From Roseibium aquae (GTDB lineage Bacteria; Pseudomonadota; Alphaproteobacteria; Rhizobiales; Stappiaceae), in contig NZ_VXDC01000002.1 of the NCBI RefSeq assembly GCF_008711285.1, forward strand, positions 186,001 to 250,000: a stretch of DNA of 64,000 nt. The letters run 5' to 3'. A program made the position numbers and the translations under genes. Positions 34,782-44,336 of the stretch are shown here, one piece after another (position 1 is the stretch's first letter; every line of letters begins with the position of its first letter). The notes under the pieces are model-generated. The model was not told the DNA's origin. It saw only the letters and a list, made by a program, of their open reading frames with translations, and did not search any database.

Positions 34782-35401
34782 TGGAGGCTGCGAAAGGGTC
34801 TGGCAGGCCCGCGCCCGTTCGAGATCCCGATCTGCCCGTGCCAGCCGGCAAGGTTGGTCCGGGCAAGATGGTTCTCGTGGTCGGCCCGAGCGGAAGCGGC
34901 AAGGACACGTTGATTTCGGCCCTGAAAGAGCGATGCATGGGGCGGGATGACCTGGTCTTTGCCCGGCGCCTCATCACCCGTAGCCCGGACGCGGCGAGCG
35001 AAGATCACGACACGCTGACGATGGCCGAGTTTGACCATCTGGCCGCCTCTGGCGAATTGGCCTTGAGCTGGCGGGCCCATGGGCTGGGATATTGTTTGCC
35101 CAAGGCCTGCGACACCGCGATTGAACAGGGCCGGACTGTTATCGCGAATGGAGCCCGCCGGATATTGGGGGAAGCCAATGCGAAATACGCGCGGTTTCAG
35201 GTGATCCTGGTCACCGCCCCGGTGGATGTTCTGGCGGCCCGTCTCGCCGCCCGCGGGCGGGAGGGGGAAACCGAGATCCGCGCCCGCCTTGCCCAGGCGG
35301 ATCTCGATGTCCACGATGTTCCCAATGTCACCCGTATTGAAAACACCGGGACAATCGAAGCTGCCGTCGGGCAGATTATTGATGCGCTGGGCACAGTTTG
35401 A
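34781..35401 (+). CDS. phnN: Ribose 1,5-bisphosphokinase PhnN
   Basis: Phosphorylates ribose 1,5-bisphosphate to PRPP, completing salvage of the ribose-phosphate skeleton. The 206-residue P-loop kinase has VVGPSGSGKDTL near residues 31-42, RLITRSPDAASEDHDTL and SWRAHGLGYCLP. ATG 34781 shares a base with the phnM stop; a TTG at 34778 is the alternative. About 20 residues before the P-loop domain are not conserved. It converges with the AsmA gene, with 13 bases between stops. Confidence 0.94.
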   Translation: MEAAKGSGRPAPVRDPDLPVPAGKVGPGKMVLVVGPSGSGKDTLISALKERCMGRDDLVFARRLITRSPDAASEDHDTLTMAEFDHLAASGELALSWRAHGLGYCLPKACDTAIEQGRTVIANGARRILGEANAKYARFQVILVTAPVDVLAARLAARGREGETEIRARLAQADLDVHDVPNVTRIENTGTIEAAVGQIIDALGTV

Positions 35402-35414
35402 GCCCGGTTTGCCG

Positions 35415-38306
35415 TCACTGGTTGGGCTGCGGCTGCGGGTTGTTGTTGCCGCTGTTTCCCAGAAATGGTGCGCCGAATGAGCCCAGAAGTCCGGGTGGAA
35501 GGCCGAACCCCTCCTCGACGGCTTTCAACACGTCTTCATCGTTCACATCGCCGTCGATCACTTTCTGCACGTCGATCTGGGTGTTGCCCCCGGTTACGCG
35601 GCGGATGACCTCGTTGGCTTGATCTGCAAGAACCTCGGCCGGGGCGTCCTGAATGGATTTGAACAGCTCGCCGCCCATGGATTGCAATTGCCGATAGGCA
35701 GCTTCCGGGTTTTCCAGGATGCCCGAGATGTCCGGATAGATCTGCGGCTGGTCCCAGGACCCGCGGACGATGACGGGAACGCCCAGGCCTGCAAGTGTCT
35801 TGTCGGCCCCTTTCGGTCTCGGCGCCGGGGCCTGGCCCTCCAGGGACGGTACGATGCGTGGCTCAATGCGCCAGTCCAACTGCTGCTGCGGCATGTCGGT
35901 ACGCCCGGTGCCATTGACGCGCACGAGGGGGCCGATCATCGCCAGATCCGAAGAGGACGCGATGCCGTTCGCAATCGAGAAGTTTGCACCCAAGGAGTTA
36001 AAGTCGGTCTTTTCGGCCGGATTTTCCTGCCATCCAAGCAAGGTTTCGACCGACAGTCCGCGGACCATGCGCGGGATGTTCAGGCCGCGGATCGCGCCGT
36101 CAAGGAAAGTGAAGGCGGCTGTTCCGTTCAGGCCTTGGACAAGTTCGCGCTGCGATCCGCCCTGGGCCGAGATCTCGAGGGAAAGTTCAGCCCGGCCTTC
36201 GATCCATTCGAAATCGGCGGCATCGCGCAACGCCGGATAAGCATTGAGGTTTTTCAATGCGAAAGCGGCCTGAACCTGAGGCAACCCGGCCGCGCCATTG
36301 AGTACGACCTGTCCGGTGCCGTTGCCTTCATAGAGCTGCATCTCGGCAAGGTTTGCCGTCAGCACACCGTTCTGGATGTTGGCGGTCAGGCGGCTTCTGC
36401 CGACGGTAATCGCCTCCCACCGGATGGCATTGGTCGAGATGGAAAAGGCCGCATTGGCAGCATTGAGGCCCGAGAAATCGATCGCATCGGTGCTCCAGCC
36501 GCGCGCTGCCTGCCGCGCGCCACCTTGTCCGCTTGGGGGCGGTGCGCCAGCGCCGCTGTCCGCTCCCGCCTGGGACAAATAAGGGTCGAGTACGATCTCG
36601 TTCAGCACCAGGTCGGCGGTGATGTTCGGCTTGCCGGCGGTCTGGATCCGGCCGCTTGCTTTGCCGGACGTTTCGTCCAGAACGAATTGCGTTTCGTCGA
36701 ATGCGATAGCATTTTCTTCAATGGAAAACAGACCTGAGGCCTTGAACTGCCGAAGGCCCGCCCCGGCGCCAATCGGTTGCCCGGCCCAGGCAAGCAGCTC
36801 GCGCAGGTTTGCCGTTTCCACACTGACCGCCCCATTGAGCGCACCGGATGCAGCGGCCTCACCTTTGAAACCCGCCGACAGGCGTTGCCCCTTCACGTTG
36901 ACCTCAACGGGAGCAGCCAGCCCGGCGAGCAACGGGGCTATGCCCGCCGTGCCGGTGAGGGTAAAGCGTTCGTCCCGCCATCCGAGGGCCCCGGACAGGG
37001 TGATCGGCTGGGTCACGCCCGCGATTTGAACCATCAGATCGATATCGCGGATACTGTTGGCGGTTTCATCGCCATCAAAGGCCGGAGCAAGGTCAAGGCC
37101 CCCAACTTCGCCGTTTTCCACGGCGACGGAGCCGCTCAGGGACAAGGAGGCGAGCAGGGCCGGCATGTTGGCTCCGCCGGTTTCGAAACTGACATCGACA
37201 CCGACGGTGCCGCCAGCGGGCCGGTTCTGCCCGGCCAAAGCCACGATGTCGGCCAAAGGCGCATCGTTCGCCATCAGCCGGCCGGTCAAGCGAGGCGCGC
37301 TTCCGGTCAGATCGGCGTCGAGCGAGCCGCTGACCTCAACGGCGGCAAGTGCGGCAGACAGGTTCGCGACGGAAATTTGCCGATCGTCGCCCGAAACACT
37401 GGCTTCGATCGAAAAGCGGCCCGGATCGGTTGCGAGTTGCAATCCGGCCAATTCCGCGGCTGATCGAAGCGAGGGGCCGCCGGCTGAAATGGCAAGGTCC
37501 ATGGCGAGCGGCGAGGCTCCGGCTGAACCGGTGATGAGAAGCTCCGTTTCGCCGCTTGCAAGCGACAGGTTCACCGGTTGCATTTTCCCTTCGGCGAAGG
37601 CGATCGGATTGTCCATGGAGCCGGATATGTCGAACGGGGCGCCCTGAAAGGTAAAACTGCTGTCCAGATCGACCGTTCCGGTGAGGCTCGGCGCTGTCAG
37701 AACCAGATCGAGCCCGGCGATTTCCAGGCGCTGTTGGGTGCGCAGATCGGCGTAGCGAAGCCGGCCATCGGATATCGAGAGCCGATCAATCCCGACCCTT
37801 TGCAAAATGGCCGGAAGGGTTCCATCTGCGGTCCCCGCTCCATTCGTGTTTTCGGAAGCGCCCGTGCCAGCCAAGGCGCCGTCGGCTTGATCGCCGGTCA
37901 ATCCGGCCGCGTCCAGATCGCGGCGCGGTGCCCAGCTTGTCAGGCCGACGGGACCGATTTCCAGAAGAATATCCGGGCTCTCCAGATCAAGGCCTGTGAC
38001 GCGAATATCGCCGGTGATCAGACCGCCCCAGGCGAGCTGAACATCGATCCGTTCGGCCCGTGCGAACTCGATGCCGTCGGCCCCTGCCTCGCCCGATAGC
38101 CCCACATCCCGTGCATTCAGTGCAAATCCGGGAAACAGAGACAAGCTCACCGGCCCGTCAAGCCGCAGCCGCCATCCGTATTGCCGGTCGATCTCTGCGA
38201 TCACCTTTGAGCGGATTGCATCCTTGGGCAGGAAGAACGGGATCACCAGAATCGCCGTGGCCAGCATGAAAGCCAGACTGAACAGCCCGATCAGAAGACG
38301 TCGCAT
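35415..38306 (-). CDS. AsmA family protein
   Basis: A 963-residue envelope protein anchored by one N-terminal membrane helix (residues 4-26), with the rest in the periplasm. The AsmA N-terminal domain (DRQYGWRLRLDGPVSLSLFPGFALNARDVGL) and the C-terminal AsmA_2-like region (IRGLNIPRMVRGLSVE, IANGIASSSDLAMIGPLVRVNGTG) are clear. Current knowledge places the family in lipid transport to, or homeostasis of, the outer membrane. A proline- and asparagine-rich tail ends the protein. ATG 38306. It stands alone between phnN and the iron-related unit. Confidence 0.9.
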   Translation of the reverse strand: MRRLLIGLFSLAFMLATAILVIPFFLPKDAIRSKVIAEIDRQYGWRLRLDGPVSLSLFPGFALNARDVGLSGEAGADGIEFARAERIDVQLAWGGLITGDIRVTGLDLESPDILLEIGPVGLTSWAPRRDLDAAGLTGDQADGALAGTGASENTNGAGTADGTLPAILQRVGIDRLSISDGRLRYADLRTQQRLEIAGLDLVLTAPSLTGTVDLDSSFTFQGAPFDISGSMDNPIAFAEGKMQPVNLSLASGETELLITGSAGASPLAMDLAISAGGPSLRSAAELAGLQLATDPGRFSIEASVSGDDRQISVANLSAALAAVEVSGSLDADLTGSAPRLTGRLMANDAPLADIVALAGQNRPAGGTVGVDVSFETGGANMPALLASLSLSGSVAVENGEVGGLDLAPAFDGDETANSIRDIDLMVQIAGVTQPITLSGALGWRDERFTLTGTAGIAPLLAGLAAPVEVNVKGQRLSAGFKGEAAASGALNGAVSVETANLRELLAWAGQPIGAGAGLRQFKASGLFSIEENAIAFDETQFVLDETSGKASGRIQTAGKPNITADLVLNEIVLDPYLSQAGADSGAGAPPPSGQGGARQAARGWSTDAIDFSGLNAANAAFSISTNAIRWEAITVGRSRLTANIQNGVLTANLAEMQLYEGNGTGQVVLNGAAGLPQVQAAFALKNLNAYPALRDAADFEWIEGRAELSLEISAQGGSQRELVQGLNGTAAFTFLDGAIRGLNIPRMVRGLSVETLLGWQENPAEKTDFNSLGANFSIANGIASSSDLAMIGPLVRVNGTGRTDMPQQQLDWRIEPRIVPSLEGQAPAPRPKGADKTLAGLGVPVIVRGSWDQPQIYPDISGILENPEAAYRQLQSMGGELFKSIQDAPAEVLADQANEVIRRVTGGNTQIDVQKVIDGDVNDEDVLKAVEEGFGLPPGLLGSFGAPFLGNSGNNNPQPQPNQ

Positions 38307-38417
38307 GATAAGTGTCCCAATCCCGAATCACCGCGCAAATGTTACCGCCGCGCTTTCATGATGGCCAATTGTGCCGCCAGAAGGTGTCCAGAAAATGAGC
38401 TGTGCGACCGGGAGCGC

Positions 38418-39572
38418 CTACAATGCGAAAAGATGATTGTCCCAGGCCACGCCGGGCGGTCGGGAGAGCACCAGCGGTTGGCTGTCCGGTGCGTCCAGAT
38501 AGGTCAGGCCGCCGAGGCCATCGGAAACCAGAAAGCCGTCCCGGTCGATGGGCGCGATGCCGCAGCCGTCCGGAACCGTCTGATCCGGTATGAAGTTTCC
38601 GGTTTCCGCGTTCCAAAAGAGAATGCGGTTGCCGCGCGGCGCCGAGGTGGCGATCACATCGCCGGTTCGGTTTGCGGTGACCGAGCCGATATAATTGTCG
38701 AGCAGGCCGGTAAAACGGTCCGGCAAAGGACATAGCGTCAATTCCCGGTCGGGTGAGACAAATCCAACCAGTGGCGGTGAAGCTGTCTTGTCCTGATGCT
38801 GGCCGCCGACCCAGACCCGTCCCGCGCCGTCGAGCGCCATGTGTCTGAGCGAAAGCTGGTGGAGGTCGGCCGTCAGTTCATGCTTGGCGCGTAGATCACC
38901 CGTGGCCGCGTCCAGAAACACGATCGACGGCCGCATGGTGCCGAGATTGAGTTTTTCCCGCGGCCGGTCCGGATGGGTTTGAATGCCGCCGTTGGCGACA
39001 ACCAGCGTTTTCCCGTCCGGCAAAGCCAAGATGTCATGAGGTCCGGTGCCAAACGTGTCCAATTCGCCAAGGCGTCTCGGGCTTTCGTCCGTCATGTCAT
39101 AGACACCGAGAACCCCACGGGCGTTTTCGTAGTCGTTTTCCACCGTATAGAGAAACCGCCCGCCGCCGGAAAAACAGCCGTGACCGTAAAAATGCCGGCC
39201 TTGGATGGACGAGATAAGCCGGGGTGAGGCATTTGTGAAAGGCCGTATGGCCAGGGCAAAGGTTCCGGGCCGCCGCGCGAAGGCGACCATGACCTGGCGA
39301 TCAGGGGAGAGGGCCAGGCCGTGCCCGCGGTCCGGCAGTGGCACGCGTGCCAGTTCCCTCCCGCTGTCGTCGAAAACCGCTATGGCAAAGCTGCCATCGG
39401 GCTGCTTGCGGGCGCTGGCAAAGAGCGGGGCATCCGCCCGATCCATCCATGCCAGATGCTCAGCGAATGCCTGCGTTGAGCTCGCCGGGTTGGCCAGCAG
39501 GGACGCACCTCCCAATGCGGCCAGAAAAGCCCGGCGGCTGATCCGAAGGCGTTCAGTCGCCGTCAAGGGCAT
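38418..39572 (-). CDS. DUF1513 domain protein, Tat-exported
   Basis: A 384-residue periplasmic protein with a twin-arginine signal (SRRAFLAALGG, residues 12-22) and a beta-propeller-like body (DUF1513). Repeats such as GHGLALSPDRQVMVAFARRPGTF, FLYTVENDYENARGVLGVYD and GPHDILALPDGKTLVVANGG resemble propeller blades. It is the last gene of a probable iron unit, and its start overlaps the end of the preceding imelysin gene by 20 bases. DUF1513 genes commonly accompany imelysin and DUF1111 genes. Its activity is unknown. Confidence 0.87.
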   Translation of the reverse strand: MPLTATERLRISRRAFLAALGGASLLANPASSTQAFAEHLAWMDRADAPLFASARKQPDGSFAIAVFDDSGRELARVPLPDRGHGLALSPDRQVMVAFARRPGTFALAIRPFTNASPRLISSIQGRHFYGHGCFSGGGRFLYTVENDYENARGVLGVYDMTDESPRRLGELDTFGTGPHDILALPDGKTLVVANGGIQTHPDRPREKLNLGTMRPSIVFLDAATGDLRAKHELTADLHQLSLRHMALDGAGRVWVGGQHQDKTASPPLVGFVSPDRELTLCPLPDRFTGLLDNYIGSVTANRTGDVIATSAPRGNRILFWNAETGNFIPDQTVPDGCGIAPIDRDGFLVSDGLGGLTYLDAPDSQPLVLSRPPGVAWDNHLFAL

Positions 39573-40638
39573 TGAAGCCTCCGGCCAGGGACAGCGCGGG
39601 GGCGAGTTGTCCGGCGAGGATGTTTTGCATCGAATTCAAAGTGAAGACGAACACGGATAGATCCTGATAGCCGCCAGTTTCCTCGAAGCGCGTGCGGACC
39701 GGGGTTTCGATCCGGTCGAGAACGGACAAACCATTGCGGGTTTCAAAGGAGATGCCGCCCGGCAAACGCTTGTCCGGACCGGACAGCAGGGGCACCAGAT
39801 CCATGGCGTGGATCATATCGTCGATGGCCGCGATACTGCTGGCAAGGTAGGTGATGCCATGGCCCGATCGCGAGAAGGGCAGCGCGGCGGGTTTGGCCTT
39901 CTCCGGCCCCCCGCCCGTCACGGGCAACACATGCTGGTCCTTCAGGATGACAATGGCGACTGGCAGTGCGTTGAACACCGTTTCCATGACTTCCGCGGAT
40001 GTTCGGAAGGTCGGGTGATCAGGGCCTGGGTCCAGAAGGTCTGCGCTATATCCCTTCGGATCATGCCAGGCGTCCGACAATTCCTCGCCGATTTCCGCAA
40101 TGTTTTCAGCGATTGCCATCGCATAGGCGCAGTCCGCCCGGCCTTCTGGCGTATCGGTGCCCAGTGTGACATTGGCGGAGGTGTCATAGGCGATCAGTTC
40201 CATGGCCGTGATGCCCTGAAGCGCGACACTCTTCTGCTGAAGGTCTTCACGGGTCAGGGACAGCAGGTCGCTATCGGACCGAAGCTTGCGGATCTGGCGC
40301 TGGGCAACACCGCGCGGATCGGGCAGAAAGGCGAGACGATTGAGGCGGTTGTCTTCGACAAGCGGCCCGAAGCGCAGGAAACTGATTTCGGCGAACCGAT
40401 CAATGATCCGGTCAAATTCGGCATCAAAAGCCGCGCGGCTATTGGCCGACGGGTGGTCGCAGACAGAGGCGACCGCTTGCGGAAAGTCCAGGGCCTCCTC
40501 GGCGAACCCGTCGACCGCCGGACGGATGTAGCCTTCGATCGCATTTTCAATCCGGGTCGAATAATCGATATCCTGCGCGATGCCCGGAAGCGGCACGGCA
40601 AGGGGGAGAAAAAGTGACAGGGCGGTCAGAAGGCGCAT
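39553..40638 (-). CDS. Imelysin family protein
   Basis: A 361-residue imelysin-family protein with an N-terminal signal peptide (about residues 1-20, ending GIAQA). Members are periplasmic or surface helical proteins tied to iron acquisition. The usual GxHxxE motif appears modified as GITAMELIAYD, keeping the glutamate but not the histidine. ATG 40638 shares one base with the stop of the DUF1111 gene (TGATG), so translation is coupled. It is the second imelysin in the cluster; the first keeps the full motif. Confidence 0.85.
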   Translation of the reverse strand: MRLLTALSLFLPLAVPLPGIAQDIDYSTRIENAIEGYIRPAVDGFAEEALDFPQAVASVCDHPSANSRAAFDAEFDRIIDRFAEISFLRFGPLVEDNRLNRLAFLPDPRGVAQRQIRKLRSDSDLLSLTREDLQQKSVALQGITAMELIAYDTSANVTLGTDTPEGRADCAYAMAIAENIAEIGEELSDAWHDPKGYSADLLDPGPDHPTFRTSAEVMETVFNALPVAIVILKDQHVLPVTGGGPEKAKPAALPFSRSGHGITYLASSIAAIDDMIHAMDLVPLLSGPDKRLPGGISFETRNGLSVLDRIETPVRTRFEETGGYQDLSVFVFTLNSMQNILAGQLAPALSLAGGFNALDGD

Positions 40639-42158
40639 CAAAGAGACTCCAGAAAGGCGATTAGGGCGGCGCGGTCTTCCGGTTCCATGGCAACGACCTG
40701 ATCGCGAGCGGCTTGAGCTTCGCCGCCATGCCACAACACGGCCTCCAGCAGGTTCCGGGCGCGCCCGTCATGCAGGAACCGGGTATGATTGTTGACGGTT
40801 TCCGTCAACCCGATTCCCCATAGCGGGGCTGTTCGCCATTCCCGGCCCGACGCACCGCCAACCGGGCGCCCATCCGCCAGTCCGTCGCCCATGTCATGCA
40901 GCAAAAGGTCGGTATAAGGCCAGATGAGCTGGAATTGGTGGGCCGGATTTTGCGCGTTCCGGCTTGTGACGAAGGCGGGCCGGTGGCAATCCGCGCAACC
41001 TGTCTGGTGAAACAGTTCCTTGCCCCGCAGAACGATGGGATCCTCAACATTCCGCCGTGCCGGAACGGCAAGGTTTTCGGAATAAAACGTTACCAGATCC
41101 AGAACCGGATCCGGCGCCTCGGTGTCGCCGAGTGCGGCCTGTTCGCCGTGGGGCATGTCGCGGCAGGCCTGCTGGTTCTCTGTGCAATCCCCCCAGGGCG
41201 CGGGCTGGTCCGGAGAGCCGATGCCGATATCCCCTGCGAAAGCGCTGGCCGTTTGCGCCCGGATGGTCGGGTTGGACGCTTTCCAGCCGAACCGGCCAAT
41301 CGTGATGTTGCCGGTCTTCGGATCGCGGACATAACTGACTCGTCCGGAAATACCGTTGCCGTCGGCGTCCTCCGGATCGGCCTGGGCGAGGATGTCCCCG
41401 GGGTGGATGGCCTGCAGCAGGCCCATGCCGATCATCGGCGGGGCCACGCGCGGAGAGATGAGCGTATCCGGGTGCATCGCCCCATAGCCGAGATCCCGGA
41501 TTGTGTAGACCGGTTTCTGCAGAATGGCCGGTTCCTCGCCGTTCAACGGGACTTCGATCTCCTCCAGGGTAATGTCGAACCGCCCTTCGCCCGGCAGGCC
41601 CGGAACGGCGAAGGTCTGGAACTGGCCGCCATAGGTGGGTTCGGGTATCCGCAGAAGTGCCTTGGAGGCCAGGGCTTGACGATGTTCTTCCGTCTGAGGC
41701 GGGATCGAGAGGCGCAGGAACAGGGACACAGCGTCATCGCCGGGCCGGGGCGGACGTCCCCGGCCATCTTTCAAATGGCAGCCCTGACACGAGCGGGCAT
41801 TGTAGAGCGGGCCAAGGCCGTCGGATGCGAGTGTCGAAGAAGGGGACGATGCCCACATTTTCTTGAACAGCCCGTTTCCAACCTTGAACTCCTGCTCTTC
41901 CTCGAATGTCAGATTGGCATTGGCATGGGAGTACGCATCCCGGTTGATCCGTTTGCGGGAGGTGCCGGCACCCCCCTGCATGAGTTCGAACGGGTTCGGT
42001 CTGGTGAAGTCGGTGGGAGGCGCGAGGACCTTGGAGACGCGGGCGCGATCCTCGGCTGTCAGGTCGTCCCGATGGGGGAGCGGACCGTCCGCGGCCCCTG
42101 CAGACGAGACAGCGAGCGTGGCGGCAAGAGCCCATGCGCCCAGACCAGATATCTTCAT
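40638..42158 (-). CDS. Di-haem oxidoreductase-type cytochrome (DUF1111)
   Basis: A 506-residue exported c-type cytochrome of the DUF1111 family. It has a signal peptide (residues 1-23), a first haem site CQGCH in the middle third, and a second CADCH late, each with downstream methionines. The GLGPLYNARSCQGCH and LLLHDMGDGLADGRP stretches are family hallmarks. It probably handles electrons for iron redox chemistry in the periplasm, but no substrate is proven for the family. ATG 42158. It lies between two imelysin genes in one transcription unit. Confidence 0.9.
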   Translation of the reverse strand: MKISGLGAWALAATLAVSSAGAADGPLPHRDDLTAEDRARVSKVLAPPTDFTRPNPFELMQGGAGTSRKRINRDAYSHANANLTFEEEQEFKVGNGLFKKMWASSPSSTLASDGLGPLYNARSCQGCHLKDGRGRPPRPGDDAVSLFLRLSIPPQTEEHRQALASKALLRIPEPTYGGQFQTFAVPGLPGEGRFDITLEEIEVPLNGEEPAILQKPVYTIRDLGYGAMHPDTLISPRVAPPMIGMGLLQAIHPGDILAQADPEDADGNGISGRVSYVRDPKTGNITIGRFGWKASNPTIRAQTASAFAGDIGIGSPDQPAPWGDCTENQQACRDMPHGEQAALGDTEAPDPVLDLVTFYSENLAVPARRNVEDPIVLRGKELFHQTGCADCHRPAFVTSRNAQNPAHQFQLIWPYTDLLLHDMGDGLADGRPVGGASGREWRTAPLWGIGLTETVNNHTRFLHDGRARNLLEAVLWHGGEAQAARDQVVAMEPEDRAALIAFLESL

Positions 42159-42256
42159 TGTCACAAACCGTTTGTTCGCATCCTGGTCCGCCGCGGCCCC
42201 CTCGTGCCGGAAACGGACGAAAAGACCGGCGGCCGCCGCGCCGCCGGTCAACTGCC

Positions 42257-43516
42257 TTACTGGAAGACGGCCGTCGGGTTGTCGAGGCTGTCTGACCCTT
42301 CGAACGCGATGTCCTGCAGGCCCAGCGTTTTGACAACCCGTTCGATGGTGGCTGTCTGATCGACCAGAGCGTCGATCGCCGCCTGAACAACCGCGTTGCC
42401 CTCGGTGTTGCCTTCGCCGATCATCTGGTCATAGGCCTCAATGGTTTGCGCGCGGGTTTTCATGGCTTCGAATGCAGCCAGGGTTGCGTCGAGCTTGGCG
42501 GTCATTTCACCGGCCAGGGCCGCATCCCGCTCTGCAACCATTTCAGCAAGCGACGGACCTGAGACATCGTTCCCAAGCGGGCTGTCATACATTCCGAACC
42601 AGACATTCCGGATACCGACGACGTCGTTGTAATGGGACATGTGGGTGTTGTCGGAGAAGCAGTCGTGCTCTTCTTCCGGATCATGCAGCATGAGGCCCAG
42701 TTTCATCCGCTCACCCGCCAGTTCTCCGTAGGACAAGGATCCCATGCCAGTCAGGATGGTGGCCAGACCCCCGTCACTTCCCTTGTCCGCCAATTCCTTG
42801 CGGGCCTCCCCTCCGGGCGCCCAGGCGGCAGCCATTTCCTCTAGATCCGAGATCAGAAGGTCGGTGGCGGCTTTCAGATAACCGGTCCGGCGTTCGCAAT
42901 TTCCGTTGGTGCAGTTCGCAGTGTCAAAGTCGGTGGCGGGCCGGGTCCCGGCACCCGGTCCGGTGCCGTTCAGATCCTGCCCCCAAAGCAGGAACTCGAT
43001 GGCGTGGTAGCCGGTCGTCACATTGGCTTCGACTTCCCCGGCTTCCTGCAGGCTTTCCAGCAGACTGGCATTGATCACCGCTGCGTCGATGGTCTCACCT
43101 GCGACCTTAAGCGTCGGGTTGGCGATGATATTGGCTGTGTAAAAGACGTTTGTCTCGGAATCCGATCCGTATGACGCATCAACGTAGTCGATCAGACCTT
43201 CATCGAGCGGCCAGGCATTCACCTTGCCTTCCCAGCCGTCGACGATCGCGTTGCCGAAGCGGTAGACTTCCGTCTGCTGGTAAGGATCGCGGGCCGCGAT
43301 CCAGGCTTGTCGCGCCGCGGTCAGGTTCTCTTCGGTCGGCTCGGCAATCAGCGTGTCGATGGCAAGCTTCAAGGTCTTCGCCGTTGCAAGCGAGTCCGCA
43401 TAACCGGCCTGGGCGATATCGCCGTAAGTCTTCAGGACGTCATCGGCTGAATGGGAAAGCGCAGGTGTCGCGATCATCGCGGCTGCGGTCAACAGGGTGA
43501 GTTTCAAGGATGCCAT
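42257..43516 (-). CDS. Imelysin family iron-regulated protein (IrpA type)
   Basis: A 419-residue imelysin-like protein with a signal peptide (about residues 1-23). The metal-site motif GYHAIEFLLWGQDL (GxHxxE) and the QAWIAARDPYQQTEVYRFGNAIVDGWEG segment are typical of IrpA-like proteins of iron-limited bacteria. It contains a cysteine pair (CTNGNC). ATG 43516. It follows the small cysteine-cluster gene by 51 bases and precedes the DUF1111 cytochrome gene by about 100 bases. Confidence 0.92.
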   Translation of the reverse strand: MASLKLTLLTAAAMIATPALSHSADDVLKTYGDIAQAGYADSLATAKTLKLAIDTLIAEPTEENLTAARQAWIAARDPYQQTEVYRFGNAIVDGWEGKVNAWPLDEGLIDYVDASYGSDSETNVFYTANIIANPTLKVAGETIDAAVINASLLESLQEAGEVEANVTTGYHAIEFLLWGQDLNGTGPGAGTRPATDFDTANCTNGNCERRTGYLKAATDLLISDLEEMAAAWAPGGEARKELADKGSDGGLATILTGMGSLSYGELAGERMKLGLMLHDPEEEHDCFSDNTHMSHYNDVVGIRNVWFGMYDSPLGNDVSGPSLAEMVAERDAALAGEMTAKLDATLAAFEAMKTRAQTIEAYDQMIGEGNTEGNAVVQAAIDALVDQTATIERVVKTLGLQDIAFEGSDSLDNPTAVFQ

Positions 43517-43567
43517 TGGCTTCCGTCCTTTGGTTGAGCGGAAAGGAATGTTGTTTCCTTCCGCAGG

Positions 43568-44065
43568 TCAATGACGCGGACCAAGGCCTGCCCGCCGCAA
43601 CGGGCACGCCTCGATCCGCAGGCTGGTGAAGTCGATCGGTGACAGGTGCAAGGCGCAATCGCTCAAGGCGTTGGCGAAGGATGATGCGGCGTAGAGGGTT
43701 GCGCTTTGCCCCTCGGACGTAACAAGCGCTTCGGCGATTTTCCGGGAAATGGAACTGTTGCCCGATTGCTCCGCGGCAATGAGTGCTGCCACCAGGCACT
43801 CGTCCTGACACAGCCGCGGGCATTCATAGGGAAAAAGGCAAAAGGACCGGTTTCCATAAAGGGCCAGGGCCCTCGCATAGAAACACAGATCGGAGAGCGT
43901 TCGCCGCGCATCACGCGGCCCCAACTCCGCTTCGTAAAGCTTCAGGGCAAGATCGAAACAGGCATAATCGCCCGTTGCATGCGCGGCCATGGACCGGCGT
44001 ATGCCTTCCACGACCAGCCGCTCGGCTTTGCGGGATACATCGATTGTGGGAGCGGCGTTCTGCAT
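43568..44065 (-). CDS. Unknown cysteine-cluster protein heading the iron unit
   Basis: I do not recognise this 165-residue protein. It has no signal peptide or membrane segment and is mostly helical by appearance. The middle carries C-x5-C-x3-C-x3-C (CLFPYECPRLCQDEC, near residues 75-89), with more cysteines before and after. Such spacing could bind a metal or cluster. It is the first gene of the imelysin-DUF1111-DUF1513 unit, with a good promoter candidate upstream, so an iron-sensing or iron-handling role is possible but unproven. ATG 44065. Confidence 0.7.
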   Translation of the reverse strand: MQNAAPTIDVSRKAERLVVEGIRRSMAAHATGDYACFDLALKLYEAELGPRDARRTLSDLCFYARALALYGNRSFCLFPYECPRLCQDECLVAALIAAEQSGNSSISRKIAEALVTSEGQSATLYAASSFANALSDCALHLSPIDFTSLRIEACPLRRAGLGPRH

Positions 44066-44137
44066 CGCGACCAGTGAAAAACATGAGTTTCAGACACAAC
44101 AATCATTTTCGGAGTGTGAGAGTCAAGAAAAAATACA

Positions 44138-44166
44138 AATATTTTCAGTAGTTTAGAATTAGTCAA
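44138..44166 (-). promoter_or_regulatory. Candidate promoter of the iron unit
   Basis: On the minus strand TTGACT (44166-44161) and AATATT (44143-44138) are separated by 17 bases, about 70 bases before the first start codon. The spacer contains TTCTAAA, a possible half-site of an Irr-type iron control element, but the second half is not clear. Confidence 0.4.
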
Positions 44167-44336
44167 ATCTGAAATTTGGTCAGGCTTTATACGTAGCATC
44201 CGCAACGGAACCGGCGACCGGGGATGTCTAAGTTCATGCTTGTTCTGGCGGATTGCCCCGGAGCTGCAGGATCCCTGTTGCGATGCAGCGCCCGGCGGCT
44301 TACCGTAGATGCCAACCTCACACGGGATCCGGCCTC

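Noticed and set aside
44080-44180. Full Irr (ICE) or RirA box upstream of the iron unit
   Set aside because: A TTTAGAA/TTCTAAA half-site is present, but no second half at proper spacing; TGA and TCA triplets are seven, not nine, bases apart.
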